NCBI RefSeq assembly: GCF_050003625.1 | Contig: NC_134399.1 | Span: 107,920,615 to 107,984,614, forward strand | Direction of reading: 5' to 3' | Origin: Haematobia irritans | Taxonomy: Eukaryota; Arthropoda; Insecta; Diptera; Muscidae | DNA length: 64,000 nt | Shown here: positions 1 through 11,445 of the stretch, piece by piece | Numbering within the stretch: the first letter of the stretch is position 1 | How the letters are laid out: each line of letters begins with the position of its first letter | The notes under the pieces: model-generated | Told to the model about the DNA's origin: nothing | The model's input: the letters and a program-made list of their open reading frames with translations, nothing else | Database searches by the model: none | Program-made: the position numbers and the translations under genes

Positions 1-660
1 TTTTGGAATTTATAGTTATAATACAATTTTTGTTAAACCTGATATATATTTTTAAGAATATCAATATTTAATTTACGAGTTTCTTTTTAAAAATCTAAAA
101 AAAGACAATACTACACCATAGGCTTATTATGATTGACTTTTCCTATCATTGTCTTACAAATGTATTTCACATTAGAGCGACTGTAGGTTCTTTTATGCGC
201 TTTGATGATTTTGTGACAGTTATAATCGACACTGCCATCTCAAGCCAACCAACGCTATTTTATATTTTTTTCATTTTAAAAATTTCCCCATAAAATGTTA
301 ATCGTATATGAAAACAATTCAAGAACTGAGTATAAGAGCTACATATCTAACAGCCCTATCAGATATGATATGTGTATGAATGATCTTATGAATGACTAAA
401 TGGTTGGATGAATGCATGACTGCTTGTATAGAGTAAAGATAAAAATAAATCATAAAACCAACGCTAGCTAAGATTGAAAGTTGTCTTTTGTTTACGATTG
501 TTTATTTTATTCTGAGCTACTTTCAAATAAAATATTGTTTTGAAAATATCGAATAAGCGGTTTAAAGAGAGATATTTAAAGACATACATATTTTCAGTAA
601 ATATATACATATTAGTAGTTCTACTGATAAATAAAAGTGTAAAGCAGCAATATGTCGCCA
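1..660. other. AT-rich sequence, no gene seen
   Basis: AT-rich sequence with frequent stops in all frames. The short open frames near 464-725 have no recognisable motif. No inverted repeats or tRNA-like boxes were seen. Confidence 0.6.
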
Positions 661-1447
661 CGCTTGCCACTCGAGCCCAAAAAACAAAATCGAGAAATCT
701 TATTTTGCAAAATTTTATTTCTTAGAAAATGTTCTCAAAATTTTATTTCTATAGAATATTTTTTCAATATTTTATTTCTATAGAAAATATTGTCAAAAAT
801 TTATTTCTATAGAAATTTTTCTCAAAATGTTATTTCTATAAAAAAAAAATATTTCTATAATTTTTTTTTTTAATTTTATTTCTATAGAAAATTTTGTCAA
901 TATTTTATTTCTATAGAAAATTTTGTCAAAATTTTATTTCATTAGTGTTGTTCTTGATTTCAGCTTAAAACCATGCATTGACTAAACTACAAGTGTAGCT
1001 TAACCAACAGAGGAAAAGTATGCTTGTCAAATTTATTTGGGCAAAGTCCTATAGACTGCAAGATGGTTGGATGTACAGCTGTTTCGGAATTACCACATTC
1101 CTCATCAGCATTCTCTACTTGCAGCAAAACTATCAACCAATTATCAGAATAAATTCGAGTAATTCACTCAACCCAAAGTGAACTACACTTGAACCTTCCG
1201 AAAAAAGGTTTGATAGTCAGCGACTGCCTAAACAAATTTGCCAGCATATTTCTATAAAAAATTTTATTTCTATAAAAAATTTTGTCAACATTTTATTACT
1301 GTCAAAATTTTATAGAAAAATTTGTCAAAATTTTATTTCTAAAGAAAATTTGTGAAACCAGAGAATATGCATGCAAAATCTACCAAAACATCAAGAATCT
1401 ACCAAACAGTAAAAAATCTACGATGTGAGGTTGAGTTCTAACAACTA
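661..1447 (+). repeat. 29-bp repeat element, small copy, interrupted
   Basis: Begins with the boundary CTTGCCACTCGAGCCC and runs into degenerate 29-bp units at about 692-945. Unrelated sequence follows at about 946-1245, then a few more units (1245-1352), then the opposite boundary at about 1355-1435, recognised by CAAAATCTACCAAAACATCA and CAGTAAAAAATCTAC. It is the only copy here with both boundary types in the expected order. The 300-bp interruption looks like a later insertion of unknown type. Confidence 0.65.
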
Positions 1448-1786
1448 CCGTGTATGCAACTGCACGCAATGAAAAAAAACGTTTGGAAAACGTGTACCGA
1501 AAACGTTTTTCTATTGTTAGAGTTTTTTGAATTGCTTCGAAAATTTTAAACTTTTATCACCAAAAAAATTCGTTTGTTACAAAATTTTTATTTTTTCAAT
1601 AAAAAAAAGTTATTTTTGAAACAACAACACAGTCCATTTCGTTTATATCAAACACTGTTCTTTTCTGACTTTAGGTCTTTAATAAGACACATTTTACAGT
1701 TCAAAATTTAGTATACTACAATGTAATGTTGAACATTTTTTTCGGAATCTTCCGAACATATCTGGAATATATGTAAAAAAAAAAAC

Positions 1787-1862
1787 TTTGGCCGAAGCAG
1801 GGATCGAACCCACAACCCTTGGCATGAAAGTCGGACGTAGCAACCACTGCTCCACGGTGCCA
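1787..1862 (-). other. tRNA-derived Pol III promoter segment (head type 1)
   Basis: Read on the minus strand it begins GGCACCGTGGAGCAGTGGTT (A-box-like) and has GGGTTCGATCCCTG (B box) about 50 bases on. It resembles the head of the SINE at 25369. It is embedded in M1 and is not a free-standing tRNA gene; no clean cloverleaf acceptor stem is seen. Copy B has the same segment at 3712-3787. Confidence 0.7.
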
Positions 1863-1974
1863 AACTAAATGTTTGTTTCTGTTAAATAAACTTTGTTTAT
1901 TCGGTTCATGGGCGCCGCAAGCTATGCTATATAAATATAACTTATATGGATATTTATCTATTGATGATCATAAC

Positions 1975-2052
1975 AGGTACATAGCTCAGTGGTTAGTGTG
2001 TTGGCTTACAAAGTGCATGGTCCGCGGTTCGATTCTCCGTCCAGCCGAAAGG
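1975..2052 (+). other. tRNA-derived Pol III promoter segment (head type 2)
   Basis: Contains TAGCTCAGTGGTTAGTG (a canonical A box) and CGGTTCGATTCTCCG (a B box) at tRNA spacing. It is followed by GGTAAAA and the M1/M2 shared core. It diverges from the minus-strand tRNA-like segment about 110 bases upstream. Copy B has it at 3902-3978, and M2 has a decayed version. Confidence 0.7.
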
Positions 2053-2372
2053 TAAAAAAAAAATTAAATTTATAAAATTGTATAATTTCTTCTACATTGT
2101 TGGTATTACAGGAAAAGGTGGTAAGAACTAAAAAATCTCGTGGATGTGAGAAAGATGTGAGGGAAAATGCAATTAGCAAGAAAACAATGTGTTTTTTGAG
2201 TTTGTCTTTATGAAATTGTTTTTACATCCTGGAAAAGAATAAACGTTTATTACAAAAGTATATACTTTTCTTCCAAATACACTTCCTTACAGCGAAAAGC
2301 AAATGAGAAACGAACTTTGTTTGTCTAAAATTTCGTTTGGAAGGAAAGAATTATTGTTTTTTAAATTAAAGA

Positions 2373-2872
2373 AACTAACAATTATTGTAGCACCTTATTT
2401 ACATCTTGATGTAGACGTAGAAAGTAAGGTAGTACATTAACTTGAGATAATTGAAAATTTAATAAATAAAGTTTCTTTTACTTTAGTCAACTTAAAATGT
2501 TTTAGCTTTTCTCTGACAGACACTCGTATGAACAAAGGATTCGACAGACACACTTTCCCACACTGGACAAAAAACATGGTCGGTTTCAAAGATGTTGTCT
2601 TTACTTTAATGATTTTGGTATTGATTAAGATAGAATTCTCTTTTAAATTTGGGGTTTGCGTACTTGATTCTAGGAAACACATTTTAATTTATTTGTTTTT
2701 TTTCAGCTTTTTTCTTCATGTGCTATGAAAGTCGTTTAAAAGCGTGTTTACGACAACTTAAAATTTGCAGATACGGCTTGTTGAAATAAATTCCTATTTT
2801 TGAACCGTTTTGTTGTAAGTAGTCAAGATACAAAATGTCAACAAATTTAAAGCTCTTTCACTTAAAATCTTA
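2373..2872. other. AT-rich spacer, no gene seen
   Basis: Two short overlapping frames on opposite strands (about 2437-2728) show no family features. Nothing else is supported. Confidence 0.5.
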
Positions 2873-4356
2873 CACTCCAAAAACAGTGAACCCACCAGAA
2901 AGAAAAATTTTGGTCAATTTTAGAAAATTTATATTAATTTTGTAAAACGTTAACTAAACTGTAGTACAAACGCAGATTTCACGAAGATTGTACAAAAATA
3001 AATAAATTTATTTACTTATTTATTAAATTTATAGTAAATATAAGAATAATAGGGAAAAATGTAATGTATTAGCTAAAAATAAATCAATATTTTTCGACAA
3101 ATTTAACAAAATAATTTATTTTTTTCACTTGTTAATGTAAATTTCGTAATTTGAAGCAAAAAATTGGAGTTTAAAATTGCAAACATGTTTTTAGTGCCGT
3201 ACGAAGTTCAAGATGGGTAAAATGTATAAATTTTACAAAACTTTGTGGGAGACACAAATTTAGTAAATCTTTATGCTTTATTTGTGTATAATATTCCTCC
3301 TTTCTTGCTCATATAACAAACGTATGTAAAAAATTCTTAAAATCAAGGAAACTTTTTTAAAAACATAATAACTCCACACGCAAAGAAAAAAAACGTTTGG
3401 AAAACGTGTACCGAAAACGTTTTTCTTTTGTTAGAGTTTTTTGAATTGCTTCGAAAATTTTAAACTTTTATCACCAAAAAAATTCGTTTGTTACAAAATT
3501 TTTATTTTTTCAATAAAAAAAGTTATTTTTGAAATAACAACACAGTCCATTTCGTTTATATCAAACACTGTTCTTTTCTGACTTTAGGTCTTTAATAAGA
3601 CACATTTTACAGTTCAAAATTTAATATAGTACAATGTAATGTTGAACATTTTTTCGGAATCTTCCGAATATATCTGCAATATATGTAAAAAAAACAAAAG
3701 CAAAAAAAAAAACTTTGTCCGAAGCAGGGATCGAACCCACGACCCTTGGCATGAGAGTCGGACGTAGCTACCACTGCTCCACGGTGCCAAACTAAATGTT
3801 TGTTTCTGTTAAATAAACTTTGTTTATTCGGTTCGTGGGCGCCGCAAGCTATGCTATATAAATATAACTTATATGGATATTTATCTATTGATGACCATAA
3901 CAGGTACATAGCTCAGTGGTTAGTGTGTTGGCTTACAATGTGCATGGTCCGCGGTTCGATTCTCCGTCCAGGGGAAAGGTAAAAAAAATTTAAAAATTTA
4001 TAAAATCGTATAATTTCTTCTACATTGTTGGTATTACAGGAAAAGGTGTTAAGAACTAAAAATCCTCGTGGATGTGAGAAAGATGTGAGGGACAATGCAA
4101 TTAGCAAGAAAATAATGTTTTTTTTTTGAGCTAGTCTTTATGAAATTGTATTTACATCCTGGAAAAGAATAAACGTTTATCACAAAAAGTATATACTTTT
4201 CTTCCAAATACACTTCATTACAGCGAAAAGCAAATGAGAAACGAACTTTGTTTGTCTAAAATTTCGTTTGGGAGGAAAGAATTATTTTTTTGAGTGCATG
4301 AACTAAAAAAGAATTAAATTGGCTTTAATGCCATGTTGGGTTCACTTTTTTGAGTG
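2873..4356 (+). mobile_element. M3 element, long copy, split by M1 copy B
   Basis: The left terminus CACTCCAAAAACAGTGAACC follows a TA; the right terminus GGTTCACTTTTTTGAGTG is followed by a TA. They form imperfect inverted repeats. The short copy at 58872-59189 has the same termini and shares internal sequence (AGTGCCATACGAAGTTCAA type). The M1 element at 3377-4296 sits inside, so about 564 bp is M3 itself. No coding capacity. Confidence 0.7.
3377..4296 (+). mobile_element. M1 element, copy B, inserted in M3
   Basis: A 920-bp copy with both ends: CACGCAAAGAAAAAAAACG at the left and TTATTTTTTTGAGTG at the right. It is flanked by CA on both sides rather than TA. It carries the minus-strand tRNA-like segment at 3712-3787 and the plus-strand one at 3902-3978. 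Apparent peptides across these segments are read-through of repeat DNA. Confidence 0.75.
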
Positions 4357-4362
4357 TAATTT

Positions 4363-4541
4363 TAATTTAATAGAGCATAGATATACGATGAGATAGCTCT
4401 CTATAAAATGTCTTTATTTTTAGGAAGTAGCATCTTTTGCTCGGAATCAATACCAAAATCCCTAAAGGAAATTCAAAATATTTGGTTCCACATAAACTTT
4501 TTATACTCTCCACCATAGGATTAACTTTTCATCTCGTGTAC
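4363..4541 (+). repeat. Interspersed repeat fragment (CGGAATCAATACCAAAATC type)
   Basis: Shares TCTCTATAAAATGTC and CTCGGAATCAATACCAAAATC with 59609-59715, and the second string with the M4 copies near 31275 and 38485. Ends are not resolved. Confidence 0.5.
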
Positions 4542-4543
4542 TA

Positions 4544-5836
4544 AAGGGTGATACGGTCAAAATTTGGTCAATATAAACTTGACGTATTTCTTTCAATTTT
4601 GAATTTAAAAAACCTGAACACCCCTCATTTTGAAGGTGTGTGTGTAGAATGTTGCTCCTATTTTGATTTTGGAATTCACTCTTCAGTTGTCAAAATGCCG
4701 TCCAAGCAAGAAGATCAGCGTATCAAAATTTTGCTCGCGCATCGCGAAAATCCGAGCTACTCGCACGCAAAGCTGGCAAAATCGCTAAAAGTTGCCAAAT
4801 CAACCGTTACAAATGTAATTAAAGTGTTTGGGGAACGTTTGTCGACAGCCAGGAAGTCTGGATCGGGGGGAAATCGAAAACCGGAAGCCGCTGAGACGAC
4901 AAAGAGAGTTGCCGGTAGTTTCAAGCGAAACCCTAACTTCTCTCTCCGAGATGCCGCAAATAAGCTGGGTGTATCGTCTACAACCGTGCATCGAGCCAAA
5001 AAACGAGCCGGACTATCGACTTATAAGAAGGTAGTGACTCCAAATCGCGAAGATAAACAAAATACGACGGCCAAAGCGCGATCCCGGAGGCTGTATACGA
5101 CGATGCTGACGAAGTTTGACTGCGTGGTAATGGACGACGAAACCTACGTCAAAGCCGACTACAAGCAGCTTCCGGGACAGGAGTTTTATACGGCAATAGG
5201 AAGGGGAAAGGTAGCAAATATTTTCAAGCACATAAAACTGTCAAAGTTCGCAAAGAAATATCTGGTTTGGCAAGCCATCTGTACCTGTGGCTTGAAAAGC
5301 AGCATTTTCATAGCTTCCGGGACTGTCAACCAAGAAATTTACGTGAAAGAGTGTTTGAATAAACGTCTGCTGCCTTTCCTGAAGAAACACGGTTGTTCCG
5401 TACTGTTTTAGCCGGATTTGGCATCTTGCCATTACGGTAAAAAGGCCATGGAGTGGTACGCCGCCAACAACGTGCAGGTGGTTCCCAAGGACAAGAACCC
5501 TCCCAATACGCCAGAGCTCCGCCCAATTGAGAAATACTGGGCTATTGTCAAGCGGAACCTAAAGAAGACCAAAAAACTGCTAAGGACGAGCAGCAGTTCA
5601 AGGCAAACTAGCTTTCTGCGGCGAAGAAAGTGGACAAGGTGGCTGTACAAAATCTGATGGCAGGTGGCGTGAGGCCCGGCAATTCGGATTTGGAAAAGCG
5701 AAAGCCTAACTGAATATTTTTCCTGAATTTTATACTAATTGAACTTGAAAAAGAAATTTAATTTGATTTTTTAAATAAACGATTTCACCGATTTACACGC
5801 GTTTTCCCTTGACCAAATTTTGACCGTATCACCCTT
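4544..5836 (+). mobile_element. Tc1/mariner element, DD37E type, decayed full-length copy
   Basis: Bounded by a perfect 28-bp terminal inverted repeat starting AAGGGTGATACGGTCAAAAT (4544-4571 and 5809-5836), with a TA duplication at 4542-4543 and 5837-5838. Length is 1293 bp, normal for the superfamily. It holds one transposase reading frame, now broken. The perfect TIRs despite a broken gene suggest fairly recent movement, possibly mobilised in trans. Confidence 0.92.
4695..5713 (+). pseudogene. Tc1-like (ITmD37E-type) transposase pseudogene
   Basis: Transposases of this family cut and paste the element at TA sites. The start at 4695 begins MPSKQEDQRIKILLAH. An N-terminal helix-turn-helix pair follows, including SLKVAKSTVTNVIK and KLGVSSTTVHRAKKRAG. 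The catalytic core shows D in VVMDDETYVKADY, D in PDLASCHYGKKAMEW and E in ELRPIEKYW. There are 37 residues between the second D and the E, matching the DD37E group known from mosquitoes. Three lesions are visible: a TAG stop at 5409-5411 just before PDLAS (probably an ancestral TGG), a 1-base frameshift in the A-run near 5573-5577 after the E motif, and a further TAG in the restored frame near 5609. It cannot make a full protein. The frame ends in TGA at 5711-5713. Confidence 0.9.
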
Positions 5837-5867
5837 TATATATCGAAATATTGGTCTCGTGCCTACG

Positions 5868-6760
5868 GTTGCCACAGTTGGTAGAATTCTACTAAAAATT
5901 ATAGATTTTTTACTGTATGGTAGAATTCTTGGCGTTTTGGTAGGTTAAGCAAAATTTACCTCTCTTCCCAAGAAGTATATCAATTTTCTATAGAAATTTT
6001 TAAAAAATTTTCAATAGAAATATAATTTTGATGAAATATAGGAAAAAAAATGAAATTTTGAAAATAAAATGGAAATTTTGAAAAATATTGAAATTAAATT
6101 TTGACAAAATTTTCTATAGAAATAAAATTTTGACAAAGTTTTCTATAGAAATAAAATTTTGACAAAATTTTCTATATAAATAAAATTTTGACAAAATTTT
6201 CTATAGAAATAAAATTTTGACAAAATTTTCTGTAGAAATAAAATTTTTGCAAAATTTTCGATAGAATAAAAATTTTGAAAAAAAAAAATTCTATAGAAAT
6301 AAAATTTTGACAAAATTTTCTATAGAAATAAAATTTTAAACAAATTTTCTATTGAAATAAAATTTTGACAACTAATTTCTATAGAAATAAAATTTTGAAA
6401 AAATTTTCTATAGAAATAAAATTTTGACAAACAATTTCTATAGAAATAAAATTTTAAACAAATTTTCTATTGAAATAAAATTTTGACAACTAATTTCTAT
6501 AGAAATAAAATTTTGACAAAATTTTTTATAGAAATAAAATTTTGCCAAAATTTTGTATACAAATTAAATTATGACAAAATTTTATATAGAAATAAAATTT
6601 TCTATAGAAATAAAATGTTGGCTAAATTTTCTATAGAAATAAAATGTTGGCTAAATTTTCTATAGAAATAAAATGTTGACAAAATTTCCTATAAAAATAA
6701 TTTTTTAACAAAATTTTCTATAGAAATAAAATGTTGAAAAAATTTTCTATGGAAAGAAAT
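5868..6760 (-). repeat. 29-bp repeat array with left boundary
   Basis: Starts with boundary GGTTGCCACAGTTGGTAG, then ATTCTACTAAAAATT, a second GGTAGAATTC and a GTAGGTTAAGC-like stretch (to about 5985). About 26 degenerate units in reverse orientation follow (TTTCTATAGAAATAAAATTT...). The right boundary seen elsewhere is missing; the array runs into a family I/II-like fragment. The open frame across the units is fortuitous. Confidence 0.8.
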
Positions 6761-6764
6761 ACAA

Positions 6765-6949
6765 AAAATCTGAGTCGATCTATCGATGTGCGTCCGTCTG
6801 TCCGTCCATATAAACCGATTCCCACATTTGCCTATATGGACTAACAGACAATGTACAAGACAATGTTGAGAAAGTTTAATATACCTTGCTATCGGTAACT
6901 GTTACCACAACCCAAGTATTTCGATTGTGGGTGACAGTCTTTAGTATAA
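6765..6949 (-). repeat. Fragment of a GTCY-bearing interspersed element
   Basis: Contains CTGAGTCGATC followed by CGTCCGTCTGTCCGTCC, the tail signature of the 153-bp-monomer elements, then CCATATAAACCGATTCCC. It lies against the tail of the larger family I element. Confidence 0.5.
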
Positions 6950-8177
6950 CTTTTAACACCATCACCACTACTGTGGTACAGGGTATAATAAGTTTGTGCA
7001 TTTGTATGTAACGCCAAGAAGGAGTAATCATAGACCAACCTTTTAGTATACGGATCGGCTTAGAATTAAATTCTGAGTCGATTTAGCGATGTCCGTCTGT
7101 CTGTCTGTCCGTCTGTCTGTCCGTCTGTCTGTCTGTCTGTTGATGTATTTTTGTGTGCAAAATACAGCTCGCAGTTTTAGTCCGATTGTCCTAAAATTTG
7201 GTACAGGGTCCTGTTTCGGCTCAAAGACGATCCCTATTGATTTTGGAAAAAATCGGTTCAGATTTAGATATAGCTGCCATATATATTTTTCACCGATCTG
7301 GTCATAATTGGCGTGTATATCAACCGATCTTCCTCAAATTCCGTACATCCGAATATCTTATGAGTCTCGAAAAACTTGCAAAATATCAGCCAAATCGGTT
7401 CAGATTTAGATATAGCTCCCATATATAGCTTTCGCCCGATTTACACTCATTTGCCCACAGAGGCCAATTTTTTGCTCCGATTTAGTTGAAATTTTGCATA
7501 GGGAGTAGAATTAGCGTTGTAACTATGCGTGCCAAATTTGCTTGAAATCGGTTCAGATTTGGATATATCTCCCATATAAAGCTTTCGCCCGATTTACACT
7601 CATATGACCACAGAGGCCAATTTTTAACTCCGATTTAGTTGAAATTTTGCACAGGGAGTAGAATTAGCATTGTAGCTATGCGTGCCAAATTTGGTTGAAA
7701 TCGGTTCAGATTTAGATATAGCTCCCATATATATGTTTTTCTGATTTCGACAAAAATGGTCAAAATACCAACATTTTCCTTGTAAAATCGCCACTGCTTA
7801 GTCGAAAAGTTGTAAAAATGACTGTAATTTTCCTAAACTTCTAATACATATATATCGAGCGATAAATCATAAATAAACTTTTTCGAAGTTTCCTTAAAAT
7901 TGCTTCAGATTTAAACGTTTCCCATATTTTTTTACTAACATTGTGTTCCACCCTAGTGCATTAGCCGACTTAAATTTTGAGTCTATAGATTTTGTAGAAG
8001 TCTATCAAATTCTTCCAGATCGAGTGATATTTAAATGTATGTATTTGGGACAAACCTTTATATATAGCCCCCAACACATTTGACGGATGTGATATGGTAT
8101 CGAAAATTTAGATCTACAAAGTGGTGCAGGGTATAATATAGTCGGCCCCGCCCGACTTTAGACTTTCCTTACTGTTT
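6950..8177 (-). mobile_element. Family I Helentron-like element, copy I-1
   Basis: Read on the minus strand, the head is at 8177 (hairpin AGTCGGGCGGGGCCGACT at about 8140-8157 on the plus strand as its complement), followed by monomers, then a GTCY microsatellite (7089-7140) and a tail with TATACCCTGTACCACAGTA. Central monomers of about 153 bp carry CCGATTTCAA..AAATTTGG and TATATGGGAGCTATATCT. No transposase or Rep/helicase frame, so non-autonomous. Assignment to Helentron/HINE rests on the end hairpin, lack of target duplication and central tandem repeats. Confidence 0.7.
7089..7141 (+). repeat. (GTCT/GTCC)n microsatellite
   Basis: About 13 tetranucleotides of GTCT and GTCC type, inside the tail of element I-1. 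The same GTCY block occurs at the equivalent tail position of the other elements (near 10290, 26968, 27270, 29800, 55890, 56620 and 63450). Confidence 0.9.
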
Positions 8178-9097
8178 TTTTTATGTACTTTGCCCTGTTA
8201 TTCTCTTATTTTAGTGTTTCTAAAAACAATTATTCTGGAGGCCTGCCACAAAAAGCTTTGAATCTTAGAATATACGGAAATCGATATATCGATGTGTTAC
8301 AAACGGAATGGCTCATTTTGGGTTAGTGCAAGGTGTCATACATTAAATTTTTCATGCTATTAAAAGACTTGGAAATGTGATCATAGTTTTCTCTTAATAA
8401 CCATATAATGATCGCTATGAACAGTTTTTTGCTTCATGTGTGAAAATTTAAGAATAATGCATTGTATTCTACTGCAATCATTTTCCATGGACACATACCA
8501 AACAGCAAAGTAAACTTTCAAGTTAAAACTCAAAAAAAAAAAAATAATAAAAAATATACGCCTTTGCTGGTTTGGTCGAAGGCACAAAATCCAAATTCTC
8601 TTCGTATCGGCCATGAATGAATAGAGGAGTTGCACCAGCATTCTTTGTTTAACTTTAACTATGATCATAAAATTCCTCTTGACCTTTTGTTTCACTTATT
8701 TACGAAAAAAGGGGGCCTTCCAACGGTTGTTAAGACCCAAGAAATTAAAAAAAAAACGAATTCTTCAAGCATCTGTTGTGAGATATTTTCATCCATATAA
8801 ATTGTGCCCATGCCTCAAAATCTTTGCCTATTATTGTGAAAAATTTCTTTTGCATTTCTTGTGATAAATTCGAAAGTTAGATCATAAGTACAACAATGGC
8901 TAGCCAGAGTTTATTTTATTTGACTTATAAGTCTATTTAGTGGTTAGTTAAACGCTATTGGAAATGTCAATTAGTAGATTCATAATAGGCAATAATGGTA
9001 CTCATTAAGAATTTTTCTTAGGCTTATTATAGTTTTGATTTTGTCTATTCAAATGACTTTGATCAGATGAAGGTCGTTGAATATGTATAAAAAAAAA
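8178..9097. other. AT-rich sequence, no gene supported
   Basis: Two open frames of 104 and 67 residues (8695-8381 minus and 8661-8864 plus) show low-complexity, phenylalanine/lysine-rich translations and no known motif. A short GATGTGTTACAAACGGAATG string near 8295 matches the tail of family II elements. Otherwise nothing recognised. Confidence 0.5.
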
Positions 9098-10452
9098 ACA
9101 AGTAAGGAAAGTCTAAAGTCGGGCAGGGCCGACTATATTATTCCCTGCACCACTTTGTAGATCTAAATTTTCGATACCATATCACATCCTTCAAATGTGT
9201 TGGCTGCTATATATGAAGGTTTGTCCCAAATACATACATTTAAATATCACTCGATTTGGACAGAATTTGATAGACTTTTACAAAATCTATAGACTTAAAA
9301 TTTAAGTTGGCTAATGCACTAGGGTGGAACACAATTTTAGTAACAAAATATGGGAAACATTTAAATCTGAAGCAATTTTAAGGAAACTTCGCAAAGGTTT
9401 ATTTATGATTTATCGCTCGATATATATGTAATAGAAGTTTAGGAAAATTAGAGTCATTTTTACAACTTTTCGACTAAGCAGTGGCGATTTAACAAAGAAA
9501 ATGTTGGTATTTTGACCATTTTTGTCGAAATCAGAAAAACATAAATATGGGGGCTATATCTAAATCTGAACCGATTTCAATCAAATTTGGCACACATGAC
9601 TATATTACTAATTGTACTCCTAGTGCAAAATTTCAACCAAATTGGGCCAAAACTCTGGCTTCTGGGGCCATATAAGTCCATATCGGGCGAAAAATATATA
9701 TGGAAGCTATATCTAAATCTGAACCGATTTCAATCAAATTTGGCACACATGACTATACTACCAATTGTACTCCTTGTGCAAAATTTCAAGTTAATCGGGA
9801 TAAAACTCTGGCTTCTGGGTCCATATAAGTGCATATCGGGCGAAAGATATATATGGGAGCTATATCTAAATCTGAATCGATTTCATCCAAATTTGGCACG
9901 CATAGCTACAATGCTAAATCTACTCCCTGTGTAAAATTTTAACCAAATTGGGCCAAAACTCTGGCATTTAGCCATATTAGTCCATATCGGGCGAAAGATG
10001 GGAGCTATATCTAAATCTGAACCGATTTCAATCAGATTTTGCACACTTGACTATACTACTAATTTTACTCCTAGTGAAAAATTTCAACCAAATTCCGCCA
10101 AAAATCTGGCTTCTGGGTCCATATTAGTGCATATCGGGCGAAAGATATATATGGGAGCTATATCTAAATCTGAACCGATTTCTTCCAAAATCAATAGGGT
10201 TCTATTCTGACCCAAATTAGGAACATGTGCCAAATTTGAAGGCGATTGGACTTAAATTGCGACCTAGACTTTGATCACAAAAATGTGTTCACAGACAGAC
10301 GGACAGACGGACATGGTTATATCGACTCAGGGACCCACCTTGAGCATTATTGCCAAAGACACCATGTGTCTATCTCGTCTCCTTCTGGGTGTTACAAACA
10401 TATGCACTAACTTATAATACCCTGTTCCAGAGTGTGGCGCAGGGTATAAAAA
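9098..10452 (+). mobile_element. Family I Helentron-like element, copy I-2, complete
   Basis: Head ACAAGTAAGGAAAGTCTAAA, then hairpin AGTCGGGCAGGGCCGACT. Five central monomers follow, with GCTATATCTAAATCTGAA at 9553, 9706, 9859, 10004 and 10157, giving spacings of 153, 153, 145 and 153. The 145 step lacks one ATATATAT. The tail has (ACAG/ACGG)n near 10290, then ATTGCCAAAGACACCATGTG, and ends GGCGCAGGGTATAAAAA. No target duplication; both flanks are A/T. The long open frames in the monomers come from the 153-bp (51-codon) period. Confidence 0.78.
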
Positions 10453-10942
10453 TTCAATAAATTCGAATGTGATAACTTTCCTTTTTCTAGAAAAAAATTC
10501 TTTAGATTCCAAAAGTGTTTTTGCTACCAAAACTAGTCCACAAATCGTAGTTATTATAAGTTTTGTTAGTTGAGTACGCCTTACACTGGCAAAAGTCATA
10601 ATTTTTACATGATTTGTTTGTAACTTTGTACTTGAAAGTTTTAAGATCCATTATTTCATATGGCGAAGAAATCATATATAAGTCCATATTGGATGTAACA
10701 TTTATCTGACGGATCGTTCAATTACGTGCATCCAAATTCAATAATAACAGCATTGCCTACTTTAGATATTGACCAATGTATACAGACCATATCGGGACCA
10801 CTTTAAGGTATAACTCCCATATAAACCGAGACGAGATTTGACTTGCAGAGCGTCTTGGAGGAGCAAATTTCTAATTTCTCATTGTAATTTGGTACGAGGT
10901 GTTAGTATATACTCCCAAACATATTCTGCTTGAAGCATAATA
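10453..10942. other. Mostly unassigned; short M2-like fragment at end
   Basis: No gene seen. At about 10900-10935, GTATATACTCCCAAACATATT matches one terminal region of M2 (18500 and 34740), so a small M2 remnant precedes the M5 copy. Confidence 0.45.
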
Positions 10943-11231
10943 CATAGAAAAAAATTCACGAACATTTTTCCAATTAAAATTTTAATTGAGTTTTAAAAAA
11001 TATTCAATTAAAAATTTTATCGATTCAAAATTTTTTGTAATTGAAAAAAAAATCAATCACGAAAATTAATAGTTTCAATTAATTTTTTTAATTGTATCAA
11101 CTAATTGTTTAATTGACCTTCAATTAATTTTTTTAATTGATACTAACATTTCTGTGATTGAAAACATTTCAATTAAAAAATTAAGTGGATCAATTAATTT
11201 CGTGATTGAATCAGAAAAAAAATTTTGTGTG
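10943..11231. mobile_element. M5 MITE, copy a
   Basis: Flanked by TA. The left end CATAGAAAAAAATTCACG and the right end ATTTTGTGTG form inverted repeats. The interior is a series of CAATTAAAA/TTTTAATTG palindromes. No coding capacity; TA flanks suggest a Tc1/mariner-type mobiliser. Confidence 0.65.
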
Positions 11232-11233
11232 TA

Positions 11234-11445
11234 CACAGAAAAAACTTTCACCAAAATAATTGCAATTAAGTATTTAATTGAATTTTTCAAAACTATTCAA
11301 TTAAAAATTTACTTGATTCAATCAATATTTTAATTAAAACAAAAATCAATCACAAGAATTATTTATTTTAATTAATTTTTAAATTGGTTCAATTAATCTG
11401 TTAATTGACCTTGGTAATTGATACAAACATTTCTGTCCAAATTTT
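11234..11445. mobile_element. M5 MITE, copy b, right end eroded
   Basis: Starts CACAGAAAAAACTTTCACC immediately after the TA that closes copy a, so the two sit back to back sharing one TA. The interior has the same CAATTAAA palindromes and ends in ACAAACATTTCTG. The terminal GTGTG is not seen. Confidence 0.55.

Larger units (their letters stand above)
1463..2372 (+). mobile_element. M1 element, copy A (MITE-like with two tRNA-like segments)
   Basis: A direct repeat of 3377-4296, nearly identical over most of its length. It starts CACGCAATGAAAAAAAACG. The 3' end is lost: the GAGTG terminus seen in copy B is missing after about 2372. Two tRNA-derived segments lie inside on opposite strands, and a conserved core (TATAATTTCTTCTACATTG, then ATGTGAGAAAGATGTGAGG) follows the plus-strand one. 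No transposase frame is present, so it is non-autonomous. Confidence 0.75.

Noticed and set aside
1975..2052. Genuine tRNA gene
   Set aside because: A and B boxes are good, but the acceptor stem does not close, it lies in a repeated element and it recurs with decay at 3902, 19030 and 34190.
3607..3909. 100-codon minus-strand frame
   Set aside because: Reads through the M1 tRNA-like segment; it is repeated DNA without a protein motif.
4757..4999. Minus-strand 80-codon frame in the Tc1 element
   Set aside because: Complement shadow of the transposase coding region.
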